This document shows, piece by piece, positions 12,075 through 23,496 of a stretch of 64,000 nt of DNA. This DNA comes from Aquatica leii (lineage: Eukaryota > Arthropoda > Insecta > Coleoptera > Lampyridae): positions 87,701,389 to 87,765,388 of the forward strand of contig CM069435.1 of assembly GCA_035610365.1 (NCBI GenBank), in the 5' to 3' direction. Numbering within the stretch: the first letter of the stretch is position 1; the number at the start of each line of letters is the position of its first letter. Position numbers and translations under genes: made by a program. Under the pieces are notes generated by a model. It had not been told where the DNA came from, ran no database searches, and was given only the letters and a program-made list of their open reading frames with translations.

Positions 12075-12911
12075 TGTTTAAATTTGTCGATCACTAAAAG
12101 AAAGAAATTGGCAAAACACAACTTTTAAGAACAATATATTTATTTCAGACAAGAGATATTAGTCGCTAAAATTAACAGAAAAAGAGGTAGGCCAATAAGA
12201 ATTATAAATTTGTCAAATAATATAGTAGTATTACGTAGGCTCTTTCATTCAGGCAACCCATCATAATTACCATATTATAAGCGAATGAGTTTATTTTAAA
12301 TATAGATATTTCTTGATCAAACTATGTACATCGTCTACTATGCAGTTGCGAAATAAGTCGACAATCGAGAATGATATTGAATCGCAGAAAAGTAAAATAT
12401 GAGCACAAAATTACCCAACCGACAATTCTTCGTAAACAATAGTAACTTCCACTACTCCCTTTTATCTTATTTAAAAACGAAAATATACGTGCTATATATA
12501 AACTTATGTACGACGGTGAATGTTATTTTGTCTCTGCCTATGATTGCGTTCAAATTATCAAAGAAACTTGACGGGATGTCACGTCAACATACTCAACGAC
12601 AATACATAAGGTTACAGATGATATAAAGTTTGCGACTGAAAGTAAATTTAAGTCAGTATGATCTAACGTTATAATTACATAAAATAAGTTATAGGCTGAA
12701 GGCTGACGGTTAGTGAATACAATTGAAACAAATTACATAAAGCAAAATTATACGTTACTAAGAAGTAGTACGTACAAGGCTGACATAATTAAAGTAATAA
12801 ATATAAATACGCGAAGATATACGCTATACTAATTATTGTGCATAAACTAATTTAACGAAGTAATACGATACTGATATAGGTATGAGTCTTCTCTCGTCCC
12901 TTCTGATTGCA
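12075..12911 (-). repeat. LTR-like repeat, copy 1 of an inverted pair
   Basis: About 0.8 kb is a diverged inverse complement of 26,751-27,541. Shared blocks include the GCCAATTTCTTCC region near one end, the TTTTGTGCTCATATT region, AACCGTCAGC, and AATCAGAAGGGACGAGAGA near the other end. The ends can be closed as TG...CA. No gag or pol was found next to either copy, so these look like solo LTRs or another dispersed repeat of the same family. Boundaries are approximate. Confidence 0.6.
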
Positions 12912-15900
12912 TAAAACGAGGTAGACTCCACAGGTTACATACCTCGACAATAGCCATGTACGAAGACAGCATGGCAATTCCCTCGCTAAAAAAAGTGGAA
13001 AGATAACGTGACGACGCTATCTTTAGGAGTTGCGAATCAGTAGAGGCGTACAAACAGTGCAGCCGTTAATTTGAATTTAGAATAATTTCTTTTTGAAAAA
13101 TACAAAATAACGCATGTAACACTGTCCTGTCTACTTTCATGCTTTACCAGAGCTTGGAACCGGTAGCGACATCTATTGGGCTACTTAGTTCACCTCTTTA
13201 ATAACACCGACGAAGTTTGTACTTGGATCAAAAATATCAATAATTTGTTTTCATAGACTATGATGCCGCCTGTATGTTAGAGTTAGTCGATCTTTCTTTA
13301 TACAGGGTATTGCCAGTTTTTTTTCAATTTTTTGGAAAGATTCTGCATTCTTGAGTGACACAGCGTTGGATGTAACTTGAATGTTTGGTAAAAACAATAA
13401 ATACATTGTGAACTTTGTGTTAAATATATTTAAGTTTAACTTTTCTAGTAATTCAATATTTTTATTTACTTAATGTAAACTTAATGTAGACATTAAGTAG
13501 TTTTTGAGTTTTAAGAATCAAGCAGTTCGTTGTTTCATGGAATATTTTTAAGAAATTCTTAGTTTTGTAGACGTGGGTAACCGATTTTGCCTCTGGTGGG
13601 TTTAACAATATTCCACATGTATCTATTAGTGAAAAATTGATTTGCAGACAGTTGCTGCAGTCTTTATCATTCTTGTCGCGGTTAGGTTTTAAACTGTTAA
13701 AACATGAACTTGTGTTACGGGAGTTAATGGGTTTTATTTCGTAATTGATTCATGATTTAAACAATGTCTTAAGTGTTGTGGGTGTCTCGTGTTGTTGCGT
13801 AATTCAATTTTGCGGTTCAAAAAGAACTAGTAATCACCAGGTCGTCGATTACCGCCTGACCGTTTTCTCCTCAAACTGCAAGTATGTCCGCAGTTAAATC
13901 AAGGTATTTATAATGTTTATTGCAAGCATGTCCAAAAAGCGTTGACAACCTAATTAGTGTTAGAATGTAATCTTTTGTTTTTTCAAACGATAAAATTTCT
14001 TGCTTATGATTTGGTAACCTGTTAGTACGCAAGGTTTTATTTTATAGTTTGCGATTGAACACTTATTTAAGCGTTATATTTCTTTGCAAACTATGCATTT
14101 TTGTAATGACAAAGGCTTGCATGACCGGAGTCTATACTAAAATAACAACTTCTTACGAGTTTAGACCCTGATAATGTTGTACCGAAGTTGCTAACGTCCC
14201 CATTTTTGTAAGGGGTTTTATCAGGGCGTGAAATCGACAGGCAACAGAAATCTAACTAAGAAAGAAACCGATAAACTTGAACACAGTTAGGTCAACGTGT
14301 GAACCAAGCCAGATTCTAAACTCTTTAGAAGTGATTTACGAGTAAGCAGTCTCCGTATACAGAAGAAGTATCGTTAAGGTCAGTTAAGGGCGATTGGGTT
14401 ACGTTTAAAAAAGGGGCGTGTCTTTGATAAACGAGTAACAACTGGTAACCGAAACCTAGTCACGATTAAAGTTATTAGGGTGTTTCATGATTTCTATGCT
14501 CTCTCGTGTTTTCTTATTGAAGAAAAATTGGGATTTCGCCATCACCGAAGCGTTAGCAAAATTTATGTTATTACCTGTGGTAAGATAATGTTCAGCAACA
14601 GCAGACTTATAATAATAATTTTTTTTGCAACGTTGTATGTTTATTTGCCATTAGGCAACGTTGTGCATTGTGTTTGACCACTTTAATTTCCATACAGGTC
14701 AAAGCTATTTTACCGTATAGTATAATGAATTATGAAAGTATGATTGAGAAGACTTGTACGAATATTTCGCGCACCACAATTATAAAATTTGAAAGCGAAG
14801 TCATTTAGGGTCATGTAACTGCTATTGCATTAGTTTCGACGGTACGCATAGAGTAAAAGGGTTTGGTTTCTAAATTAAGTATTTTAGGTTATGTTCGCGA
14901 ACGTTGGTATTTAGTGGCGACTTTCTTGGAATTAAATGTAAATATATTTTAGAAAAACTAAATTCAAGATAATAAATTAAACATCTAATTTGCAACCTTA
15001 CTACTTGTTTTCTTGCAGAATTTTTTTTGGTGGAAAAGAAAGGTCAACAGTAGTTTATCGAACTTTTGCAGTGTTATAAAGGAGTTGTCAAGATTGGCTG
15101 TTTAGAAACTTAAGCAAACTAACACAAATAACAAAATTACTCAATTTGCAATTACATGCTCAAATTGACTTACAGTTAGTATTTATTACACTGATCTGTT
15201 TTTTTGAACTACATTACCATTCAGATGAGATCAATTATCTTTTCTCGTTCATAGATAGTTTCAATATACCAAGATTTGTCTTCCTAATATCTGTACATTA
15301 TTATTGATGCTTACGGTAATGCAGTTTTCGTAAGTTTTATGTACACATTTACTCCGTTTAACATTATAATTTTATAAATTTACTTTATCCTTCGTTTTCT
15401 AAACGTCAATGTTTTTTTATAAAAAAATTAAAATAGTTTTTACTTCAAAACATCGGTATTAAAATCATCAATTATTGTATTTAACTGCAATTTTCTTATT
15501 ACTTTCTTAGTTCCTAAAGCTCCGTTCTTGAAAATAACAGCCAATAATTACAAATTATTTCTAAACATTTACACATTTACCTGTTTGCTTTGTAAGTCAC
15601 ATTCACATCTGTTGCAGTTTCTAAGAAAATAACGTTCGCATACGATTGTCGTATTTGTCGGAAGAACTTGAAGACATTGTTAACAATTCAAACTTCGGCA
15701 TAAATAGATTTCTTTTATTTACTGGCTGCGAACGCAAAATGTAAATAATTAATATTTTTTAAAATAATTCAGCTCATTCATATTAATTTTTGCTTAAGGT
15801 TGATATATTAAAAAAATTAAAATAGCAAATGATTTGAGGTTAACTAAAATTCCATGTATTTAAGCACGTAAATTATACTTACCATTTTTCTAAATAGAGA

Positions 15901-16090
15901 TGAATGAATAAAAATCAAGAAATAAATAATAGTTAAGGTGTAGTATAAACGCTGACAAATTGACATAAAGTAAATACAAAGTTTTGACATATAATTTTTT
16001 AATTGTCATTTTAGGTATTACCAACACAAATTTTTAAATTTAGGTTAAGTATTTATTTTTCCGGTTATTTGTTTTTGTAAAACGCTTAAT
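12912..16090. other. AT-rich stretch without a recognisable gene
   Basis: No gene could be supported. The open stretch at 14,480-14,677 has no recognisable domain. An imperfect inverted pair CCCTGATAA/TTATCAGGG brackets 14,165-14,226. The rest is unstructured AT-rich sequence to my reading. Confidence 0.5.
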
Positions 16091-16092
16091 TT

Positions 16093-16459
16093 CTATTTGA
16101 CTATGTCAACTTGTATAAATTGCAACCTTGCTTTTCTTATACAACGATCATGTTCTGAAATGCGTGTCACACGAACAAGGAGTTTAGTATACACCTGGAG
16201 ATGAAAGTTTTCTGAATTAGTGTCATCGCCATCGTGGTCCCTAGTGGATCGCGAAAACCACAATTTGTTTGAAATTACTGCAATCATTTTCTGGTTCCAA
16301 AACATTACTGTTTCCAGAAGGTGGATTATCGCACTCATTTGCCCATTGCAACGTTTTCTCTAATTTCAAATTACCAAAACTTACACTTTGTGCACACTTT
16401 TTTGATGTAATTATTACTTTTGTACTACAACTGCAGTTTTTAATTTGTTTCAATGACAA
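16093..16459 (-). CDS. Unrecognised open region, orphan or relic
   Basis: Two overlapping minus-strand open stretches in different frames (16,241-16,459 and 16,093-16,338) have a less AT-biased amino acid mix than random ORFs nearby. The first has a Cys-rich start (NCSCSTKVIITSKKCAQ) and a polar middle (WANECDNPPSGNSNV). The second ends in a basic tail with RKARLQFIQVDIVK. I recognise no family. It may be a decayed gene, an exon pair, or chance. It lies about 370 bp downstream of the protease gene on the same strand. Confidence 0.25.
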
Positions 16460-16788
16460 AGTATTTTACATCCAGTGATAATACGGGTTCTAACTTGTAC
16501 AAACATTCACATTTGTATACTTCTAAATGTCTGACAACACACGCCATCAATAGCAAACTGAGTCTTGAATACAAAATATTAGTCGGTTTATGTAAATGCA
16601 GGATAGTGACGATCAAATATTTTCATTAAAAAAATTAAATTAAAACGAAGTGTGGTGTATTTTGACGAGGTTGATGTAAAAGGTTGAATGACGCACTTAC
16701 CTTTTGATTTTTTTCTACTTGTTAGTGCTCAAGTTTAAGTATGGTTAATTAATACACTTAGAGATTATCAGCGTGTAGATTAAAAATA

Positions 16789-16794
16789 TTTATT
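16789..16794 (-). promoter_or_regulatory. Polyadenylation signal AATAAA
   Basis: On the minus strand AATAAA occurs about 36 nt after the stop codon of the protease gene at 16,830-17,705, the expected spacing for a compact insect 3' UTR. Confidence 0.55.
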
Positions 16795-16829
16795 AAAAAT
16801 AGCAACTCGAATAAAGTAGGCCATGGTTT

Positions 16830-17705
16830 TTACATATTACTTTGTATGTAATCTAGAAAGTGTTCGACTCTTGCATATATGGTTGGCGAGGTTCCTTCGC
16901 ATTTAATGCTGCCAAGTGAAACAATACCAACTTGCACGTTATTATAGACGAGTGGACCACCAGAATCGGCCTGTAAATAATTTTTTTATTTTCTACCGTA
17001 CAAAGTACGACATTTACCGAACACGACGATACTCCGCTTACACCTCCATAGCAAACCATTGTATTTACGTTAAAAAACGGATAGTGCTGTTTGCAGACTG
17101 TGTTACTGTTTTTTGGTGTTTCCAATTTTTGAAGTGTTGTTGCAAGCGTGTTATTTTCAGTTTTTCCCCATCCGGTAACCGTGGCAATAGCTCCAACTGG
17201 AACGTGGTCGCTTGTAGCTAGTTCCACTATCTGAACTTCACTATTAAGCGCCAAAGGCTCAGTTAGCACAAGAACGGCCACATCGTTGTCGAATGGTGGC
17301 TTATTCCAGTCAGGATGTACAAAATTTTTCGCGACACTTTTCCGCTGACCACCTTGCTCACGTATTGAGCTACCAGCACGAACAAATATTCGAGACGTAG
17401 GAAACCTAAAAAACATATTGTTACTTAGGTGCGACTAAAATTAAAACTATTTTTTTACAAATAAGTGCAATGGGCCGCTGTTAGAATTCGATCTGTACTA
17501 ATAATAGACCCGCCACACTGATGCCCATCGTCAATTTCAATAGAAACTTGATAAGGGTAATCTTCAATATTTGCGTCATCGCCGTTTACTATTTTTGGGA
17601 TTAAACTACCATTGGCTGAAATTGTTTAAACGTTAGAAAAAAATTTAATAAAACAAAAGATTTACCTAATCCAACGCCTACAATTAACAGCGTTACTATT
17701 ATCAT
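16830..17705 (-). CDS. S1A serine protease, chymotrypsin-like, apparently intact
   Basis: Four exons on the minus strand: 17,666-17,705, 17,459-17,615, 17,018-17,405 and 16,830-16,970. They have GT-AG introns of 47-53 nt in phases 1, 2 and 0 and give 241 residues. It has a signal peptide ([14 protein letters not shown]), a short propeptide ending IPK, and the new N-terminus [16 protein letters not shown]. The triad is complete: His in AAHC, Asp in [10 protein letters not shown], Ser in ADSGGPL. Six cysteines match the three core disulfides of invertebrate enzymes. By alignment residue 189 is Ser, not the trypsin Asp, suggesting chymotrypsin-like or other non-basic preference. Position 193 is Ala rather than Gly, which is unusual at the oxyanion hole. 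It is probably a secreted digestive endopeptidase. A TATA box and a GATA-containing block lie upstream and AATAAA downstream. Confidence 0.9.
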
Positions 17706-17737
17706 TTTAATTTTATAGAAGTAATCAAAAGTGCGGC

Positions 17738-17745
17738 TTTTATAG
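17738..17745 (-). promoter_or_regulatory. TATA box of the protease gene
   Basis: CTATAAAA lies 33-40 nt upstream of the start codon and about 30 nt inside the GATA-containing block. A second CTATAAAA at 17,711-17,718 is closer to the ATG and would leave almost no 5' UTR, so the outer one is preferred. Confidence 0.55.
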
Positions 17746-17774
17746 TTTTTCGGTCAATAATCAGATAAATATAA

Positions 17775-17793
17775 TTTGAAGTATTTTGATAAG
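17775..17793 (-). promoter_or_regulatory. Conserved upstream promoter block with GATA site (copy 2)
   Basis: The minus strand reads CTTATCAAAATACTTCAAA, 18 of 19 identical to the block at 5,123-5,141 and placed 70-88 nt from the start codon. The position upstream of both paralogues and the GATA core argue for a functional cis element kept since the duplication. Confidence 0.55.
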
Positions 17794-18156
17794 ATTATAA
17801 AGTAGATGATGTGTCTTTTTTCGAACTTTGTATAACTAAAGGCGCATTTTTTTTAAATAAAGACATTTACGAACCTGACACGGATAACAAAAAAAACTTA
17901 AAACGAAATTGCTTACAAAAAAAAGCGCTCAGTAAACAGTTACGATGTATACGACCCTTACTGGAATGATAAAAAGTGAAAAACACGTTTTAAATGTAAA
18001 TTTCAAAATTGTGACAGCTTCAACAATCGTGCCTCCTCTTTTTCTTTCTTTCTCCGCGCGATTCACACCCATTTATATTTACACTTTCTAGCGACGGTGA
18101 TTAATTTCATACACGAATTTGAATCAGTAAATATGCGCATAAACCGTGCATATATA

Positions 18157-18175
18157 TTTGGTCCTTCGAGCCGAA
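18157..18175 (+). repeat. BEL/Pao leader-like motif, relic
   Basis: TTTGGTCCTTCGAGCCGAA closely matches the leader found just inside the BEL LTR at 3,897-3,918 and a third copy at 29,977-29,995. No BEL coding sequence follows, so this is probably the remnant of a much decayed element whose LTR would lie to the left. Confidence 0.4.
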
Positions 18176-19560
18176 TAGTTTTTAATGACTCGGAATGTTT
18201 CATTATATTTATACGCGTTTTTTGCGGCTTTCTATTGCGGACGTAAAAACTGTTTTAATGGTTATTTATACTACGGTGGGATGTTTACATTTTACGGGAT
18301 TTTATACGTTGTTATGCAAAAGGAAATTGCGGTTTATTTGTAGTTTGGTACTAAAATTTATTGGGACTAGAATCGATACACGGTGTTTGTTGTTAAAATG
18401 AACTTGTTTGCATGTAGATTACAAGCTTTGCTACGTCATTTTTACTACTTTATTATTTTAAGGTCAAAGCGGTCACAGTTTTTGTTTTTTTTTATGATTT
18501 TGGATGGCTGTCGCATATATTTTTGTAAGTAAGTCATCCGCATATGTTGACTGACAACACTGTAATTTCGTTCGCTAACAGCGGCTAGTTGTTCCAGTTG
18601 TAAAAAAATAAACTTCTTGTGTAAAATAAAACACATTGACAAAAAAATCGAATTGCCAAGGCATCAATTACATTAAAGTAAGATGACACTAGAGAGCACT
18701 AGAACCACATTCTAACTGTTTTAACGAGTAGTGAACGAACCAATTTTACTTTAACACCCTCTAAAACTCTTGCAGGTTATGCGGTTTGTTTAATTAACTT
18801 GTAAATTCCATTTTAATTATGATGAAGCGAAAGTAGAACCTTTCTTTGTCACATCAGTATTCTAAAATTATTCCATTAATATTAAACGAAAACAAACTAA
18901 AGAGAGATCTCGTGAATGAAAGTATAAATCCGGACAATCGCCAAATTTACCGCTGGGTGCTTATAAAGCTCACAAAGCTTTGTTCCGCCCCGACATTAAT
19001 CTACGTTATTCATATACGTCTAACTATTCTTAAACAAATAAAGATGTAATCGTTTGTGGGTCTTTAATAAAAGAGGAAATGTTTATTTTATAAAATGTCA
19101 TTGCAATGAAGCTTAGCTTTGTGTAGCGCTTTTGTGATATATTTAAATCTTTCCGAGCTTATATTTTGATTTGTTTTTTGTTAATAAAAACTAATACCAC
19201 AGACAAACTAGTCATATTTTTTAGATAGAATGTAATTTTTTTGGATTTATTATTCTCCATTGGACTATAATTGTAGCTTTTACGCTTAAGCTCTAAGCTA
19301 GTATAAGTTCTATTTTCTCGAAGAATGTGGAAGTACGAATTATATGCTGTTTGTTATTATTTCTGGTTTAAGAGCCTATTAAAACGTTCTCAAAGCAATT
19401 GTCAAACTTCGAGACAATAACTGTAGGATATGGAACATTCTCGACGCAGATAACAGAAATATATAAAAAAGTATGCAAAGGAAACTGAGGTCAGTTTTCA
19501 AATAAAGTCGGAAGAAGAGCTAAGAAGGAGTTTTGAAGGCGATTTAAGTGAAAAGGGACT
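18176..19560. other. AT-rich stretch without a recognisable gene
   Basis: No gene or transposon end could be supported. Open stretches at 18,195-18,401, 18,445-18,642 and 18,846-19,049 carry no recognisable domain. Confidence 0.5.
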
Positions 19561-19569
19561 ACTGGTTGG

Positions 19570-20250
19570 CTGAATATTAGTACGAGTGAAAAACACGGTG
19601 CCAGTAAAGATTTTGAATGTTAACTTATCTAATAACGTTGAAAAAGAAGACCGTGCGGTAGGCCAATGCACGCCAGTATCTCAAATTGTGAGTCGCGTGA
19701 ATTCTAGTGAAGATACGTCGCCGAAGAAACTATTGGAGATTCTTACCTTACAAAGTTACAAAACCTCAGCCACGACCACCTGGCTAAAGGTTAAGTGTTG
19801 ATTCAGCAATAGCAAGATGCGTTCGCGCTGGAACCGGAAACGCTTGACCGATACGACAACATCCACGTCGACTTCCTTTCGCGAAAAGAGAAGGAGCCGA
19901 ACAAATAATTACGCATACGGAGAGAGAAGGTGTGATTGAATCTTCATAAAGCCCATGGGCCTCCCCGTGGTACTCGTAAAGAAGAAATATGTATGAACTA
20001 AGGTTTTGCGTAGACTACAGACAGCTTAACGTCGTGACCAAAAAGGACAGCTACCCTTTACCGAGAATTGTCAGGATCTCAGTGGTTTTTTACATTGGAT
20101 TTAAGAAGTGGTTATTGGCAGGCAGTATTGGAACTCAAGGATCGTTAAAAGACGACTTTTACGATTGAAACCGGTTTGTGGCAGTTTATTGTGTAGCCCT
20201 TCGGTCTATGTAATGCTCCTGCGACGTTCGAGTGTTTTTTTCCGCGTAGA
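19570..20250 (+). pseudogene. Ty3/gypsy pol fragment, reverse transcriptase
   Basis: Across several frames the segment shows the landmarks of a gypsy RT amino half: a GLPVVLVKKKYV block (about 19,955-19,990, family form SPVVLVKKKDG), a region matching RFCVDYRQLN, then TKKDSYPLPRI, a TLDLRSGYWQ-like stretch near 20,090-20,135, and CPFGLCNAPATF near 20,190-20,235. Upstream sequence may hold the end of the protease. The fossil has several breaks and no YXDD box was found before the LINE that starts at 20,371. Whether it belongs with the gag fragment at 8,983 cannot be told. Confidence 0.7.
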
Positions 20251-20370
20251 GCATCTAAAATTTATATATGGTAAAATTCAATGCTGTTACACACTCACAG
20301 AAAAAACTGTTCTCTTTTGTTCGTGTACACGATCTTCATGTTGCTGCTTTGGCGTAATTTAAAAAAAAAT

Positions 20371-21031
20371 TATTCAAGAGGGGGTTTGTCTAGCGCCCCT
20401 GCGCTGCGGTTTCTTTAATCTTTTTGTGGACCTCTGATTTTTATTTTTCTAGCAGTTCTGTTTTATCTATAAAGTCTAGAAGCTTATTCTAAGCAGCTTT
20501 TTCCAGCTCATTATTGGTTAGTCTTGGTTTGCCGAGAATCGTTATGGGTTGTGTTCGGTATGTTTCGCACGTACACAGCAAATGCTGCGGAGTCTGGTCG
20601 ACTTTCCGCATCGGGCTACTTTGTAGTCTCATTTTATGCATATGTCTGTTGACACAGTGCCCTGTTATTAGTCTTGTGAGTTTTCTTTACTTTACTTTAC
20701 TCATGCTTGATACTGCATTTTGAGTGGTTGATTGTGGCTCTGTAACGAAGAGTTTTTTATGTCTCATCCCTGAAGGGTATTGCTGCTAGTTTGCTGCGGA
20801 TTATTTCTTTTCGGGTATTGTAGGCGATTTCGAAGGCGGGTTCTGTTCCGATAGATGTTGTTGTGTCTTTTTTAGCTAGTGCGTCCGCCATTAAGTTTTC
20901 TTTTACACTCTGGTCTTTTACTAGACTAACTGCAATTGCTGGCGAGTTATCAATGTTTCCAGATTGTTTATGCATAATCAGTTTTATTACTAGCGATCTG
21001 AACGTCAGTGGTGCTGGTTGACTGTCAGAAA
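20371..21031 (-). mobile_element. LOA-like LINE copy B, 3' part (RNase H end, C-terminus, 3' tail)
   Basis: The minus strand encodes the end of an RNase H domain (ENLMADALAKKDTT) and a following EPAFEIAYNTRKEIIRSKLAA, then a 3' region almost colinear with the 3' end of copy A at 35,425. The shared tail runs from GTCTAGCGCCCCTGC to CTCTTGAAT on the element strand. The element is split at 21,032 by an R1-like LINE and resumes at 23,497. Frames are interrupted by several lesions, including a fused start to the RNase H stretch. Confidence 0.8.
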
Positions 21032-23496
21032 AGATGCTATTGTTTTTAATAGCGCGAATCTCGTCGGAGTAGTTACCCTCAGTCATCTAACTAATGACTG
21101 CACTGCCGTATTCATGATGACAGTTGGAAACATCTCCTTGGGTGTCGTTGGCGTATATTGGCCACCAAGCGAGGATGTTCGCATTCATCTACAACATCTA
21201 GACAGGTTTTGGACGGACTAAGAGGCGTCCCAATTATTATAGCAGGGGACTTTAATTCTAAATCGCCGCTTTGGCACTTCTTGCTTACTGACGAACATAG
21301 CAGAAGCGTAGAGAACCTCGTAGGTAAACGTGACCTAGGTGTTGTAAATGAGCTCAACCACCCCTTCACATTTGCTAGTCACCAAGGTTCTTCAAACATT
21401 GATATCACTCTAGCATCGCAAGTTTTAGCAAGGAAAATTTCTAACTGGGAAGTAATCTCTGAGGTGATTGAAAGTGACCACCAACTTATACGTTTTGATT
21501 TAGCTGTCGAAAATCTTCGACCGGTTCCGACCTCTAAGCATATCCTAGTTGTAAAACACATAGATCCTGTCAAGCTGAACAAAGAGGTCAGCGCCCTTCT
21601 TCCTAATTACCTTTTACGTGAAGCGTGGACATAGCGTCGGTGGCTAGCAGAATTTCCAAGAATAATGCTCCCGGACCCGACGGAGTACACTGTAACATTC
21701 TAAGAACAGTCGTACAAGATTCTCTCTCTTCTACCTTCATTGACCTATTTAATTCTGACAATGATAAGTACAGACGAACGTCTCCAAATATAGACTCTGC
21801 ATTTTTATAGACATTTCCGGAGCGTTCAATAACGTATGGTGGCCATCAATAATTGAAGCTCTCGTCGTCAAGAGAACACCTGCAAACGCAGTGCGCGTCA
21901 TTAGTAGTTATTTATTGAGTCGCTCGGTCATTTATTCTACGAACGCCTCCAAGGCTCGGTTTTAGGGCCGACCTTGTGGAACGTTTGTTGTTGATTCCTT
22001 AATTGAACGAGGCTTACCTGATAACTGCGACATTTTTGCCTACGCGGATAATATTACCATTGCAGTATCCGCAGACAATAGACGCAACTTAGAAGCAAAA
22101 TCACGACAGTGCTTGTACACTCTGACTCGCTGGGCTGCCAACAACAAATTAACAGTCTCATCTGACAAGACCAAGGATATGGTTTTTGGCTCCCCGTTGT
22201 CAAGAGATCCCACAGTTCGACAAACCAATATTCCAATCGGAAGGGTTTTGGAATTCACATACCTCGGACTTTTGCTTGATTACAAACTGAGCTTTGTCAA
22301 ACACTGTTCCTATGTGGTTAACAAGTGTATGAGTATCTTGCACTTGTTTTACAAGTATTCTCGTTGTAAATGAAACCTACATAGAAAATTATTGGTGATC
22401 ATCTTAAATAGTGCAGTTATCCCCATGCTCACATATGACTTAGACATTTGGTACCATAGACTAAAACATACCCATATTGTCAGGAAACTGGCATCTCTAC
22501 AGTCCTTGTTCCTTTATATGATCCTCGGGGCATATCGTGCAGTTCCTATCGATTCCTTATGCGTCGTGGCAAAATATTCTCCTGTTCATCTCCTATTGCA
22601 GGACACATACTGCATCACACAAGTTTTCTCAAGGACTGGTACTTGTACCTTTTTAGACCAACAAGTTTTGACCGCAGATTTTCTGTCCTTCTCGACCGTC
22701 AAGCGTTATTTCAAGACTTTGATCTTGGATGAATGGCAGCGGCTGTGGGCGTAACGCCTATTCCATGATACCCAATATCCTAAGCTGGATCAACATGTCC
22801 CACGATCCGGGACGAGCTGCCGTCCAAATTCTCACATTGCAGGGCGGGTTCCGTTGCCATCTGAGACGCATTAGCGTTTTAGATAACGACGGATGCTTGT
22901 TGTGTGGTGTTCTAGGTACTCCCTCACATAGGATTCTCGCTTGTCGGAAGTTCGATGATGACCGGAGTACCCTAAGAACCAGAAGAACGTCAACGAACTC
23001 ATTGTATTCGCTAGAAAAGACCAGAGTCAAACGTAAAACCAGAGTCTAACTTAATTTATTTTTGCATGGCATTTTGATTTAATTATACAGTCAGCTACGA
23101 CGAAGATATTTATTTAGTTATTTAATTGCATGGGGGCTTATTATTTTTGAGTATTTTATTTTAATAATTTTTAGTTTTACTAACATTTTCAGTTTCTTTT
23201 TAGCCGTAGCTGACTTGACTAACTGACCTCATCCTGTCCATTACAATAATATTTCCTTTTCCCGCCTACTTGGTTTCTAGCCTAAGAAGCGAGGATAAAC
23301 CGAAACTTAGGTGCCTCGTGGAACTTCATGCTCTCTAAGCACGAACCTGTAACATAGCTCATCCAACTCGTCTAAACAGACGATCCTTCATCTCGAAATT
23401 TATATCCTAAATCGTTCAATCGTCTATGTGGCGAACTTGAACCAACAAGTTTGGGTGGTTGGTGGATCTGTTTCCTCCTTCTTCCTCTTCCTTATC
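21032..23496 (+). mobile_element. R1-like LINE inserted into LOA-like copy B, 5'-truncated
   Basis: It is flanked by a 10-bp target duplication, CTGTCAGAAA, at 21,022-21,031 and 23,497-23,506. Reading right: an APE-type endonuclease carboxyl part (GDFNSKSPLWH near 21,250, SSNIDITLAS near 21,395, ESDHQLI near 21,470), reverse transcriptase (NAPGPDG near 21,670, DISGAFNNVWWPSI near 21,810, active-site box YADN instead of YADD at 22,041-22,052, NNKLTVSSDKTK near 22,140), a thumb region, and a C-terminal zinc motif CLLCGVLGTPSHRILAC near 22,893-22,945. The WWPSI block and zinc motif suggest the R1/TRAS group. Stop codons and frameshifts occur throughout, a short RT segment is missing near 21,760-21,800, and the endonuclease amino end is absent. 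There is no poly(A) tail; the 3' UTR is about 0.4 kb. Confidence 0.8.

Noticed and set aside
18157-18175. tRNA gene, because of the GGTCCTTCGAGCC string resembling a B box
   Set aside because: No A box, no cloverleaf and no acceptor stem could be drawn; the string matches the BEL leader instead.
8983-20250. A single gypsy element spanning the gag relic at 9 kb and the pol relic at 19.6 kb
   Set aside because: The 10 kb between them contains a hAT MITE, an LTR-like repeat and a host gene on the other strand; nothing links the two relics.
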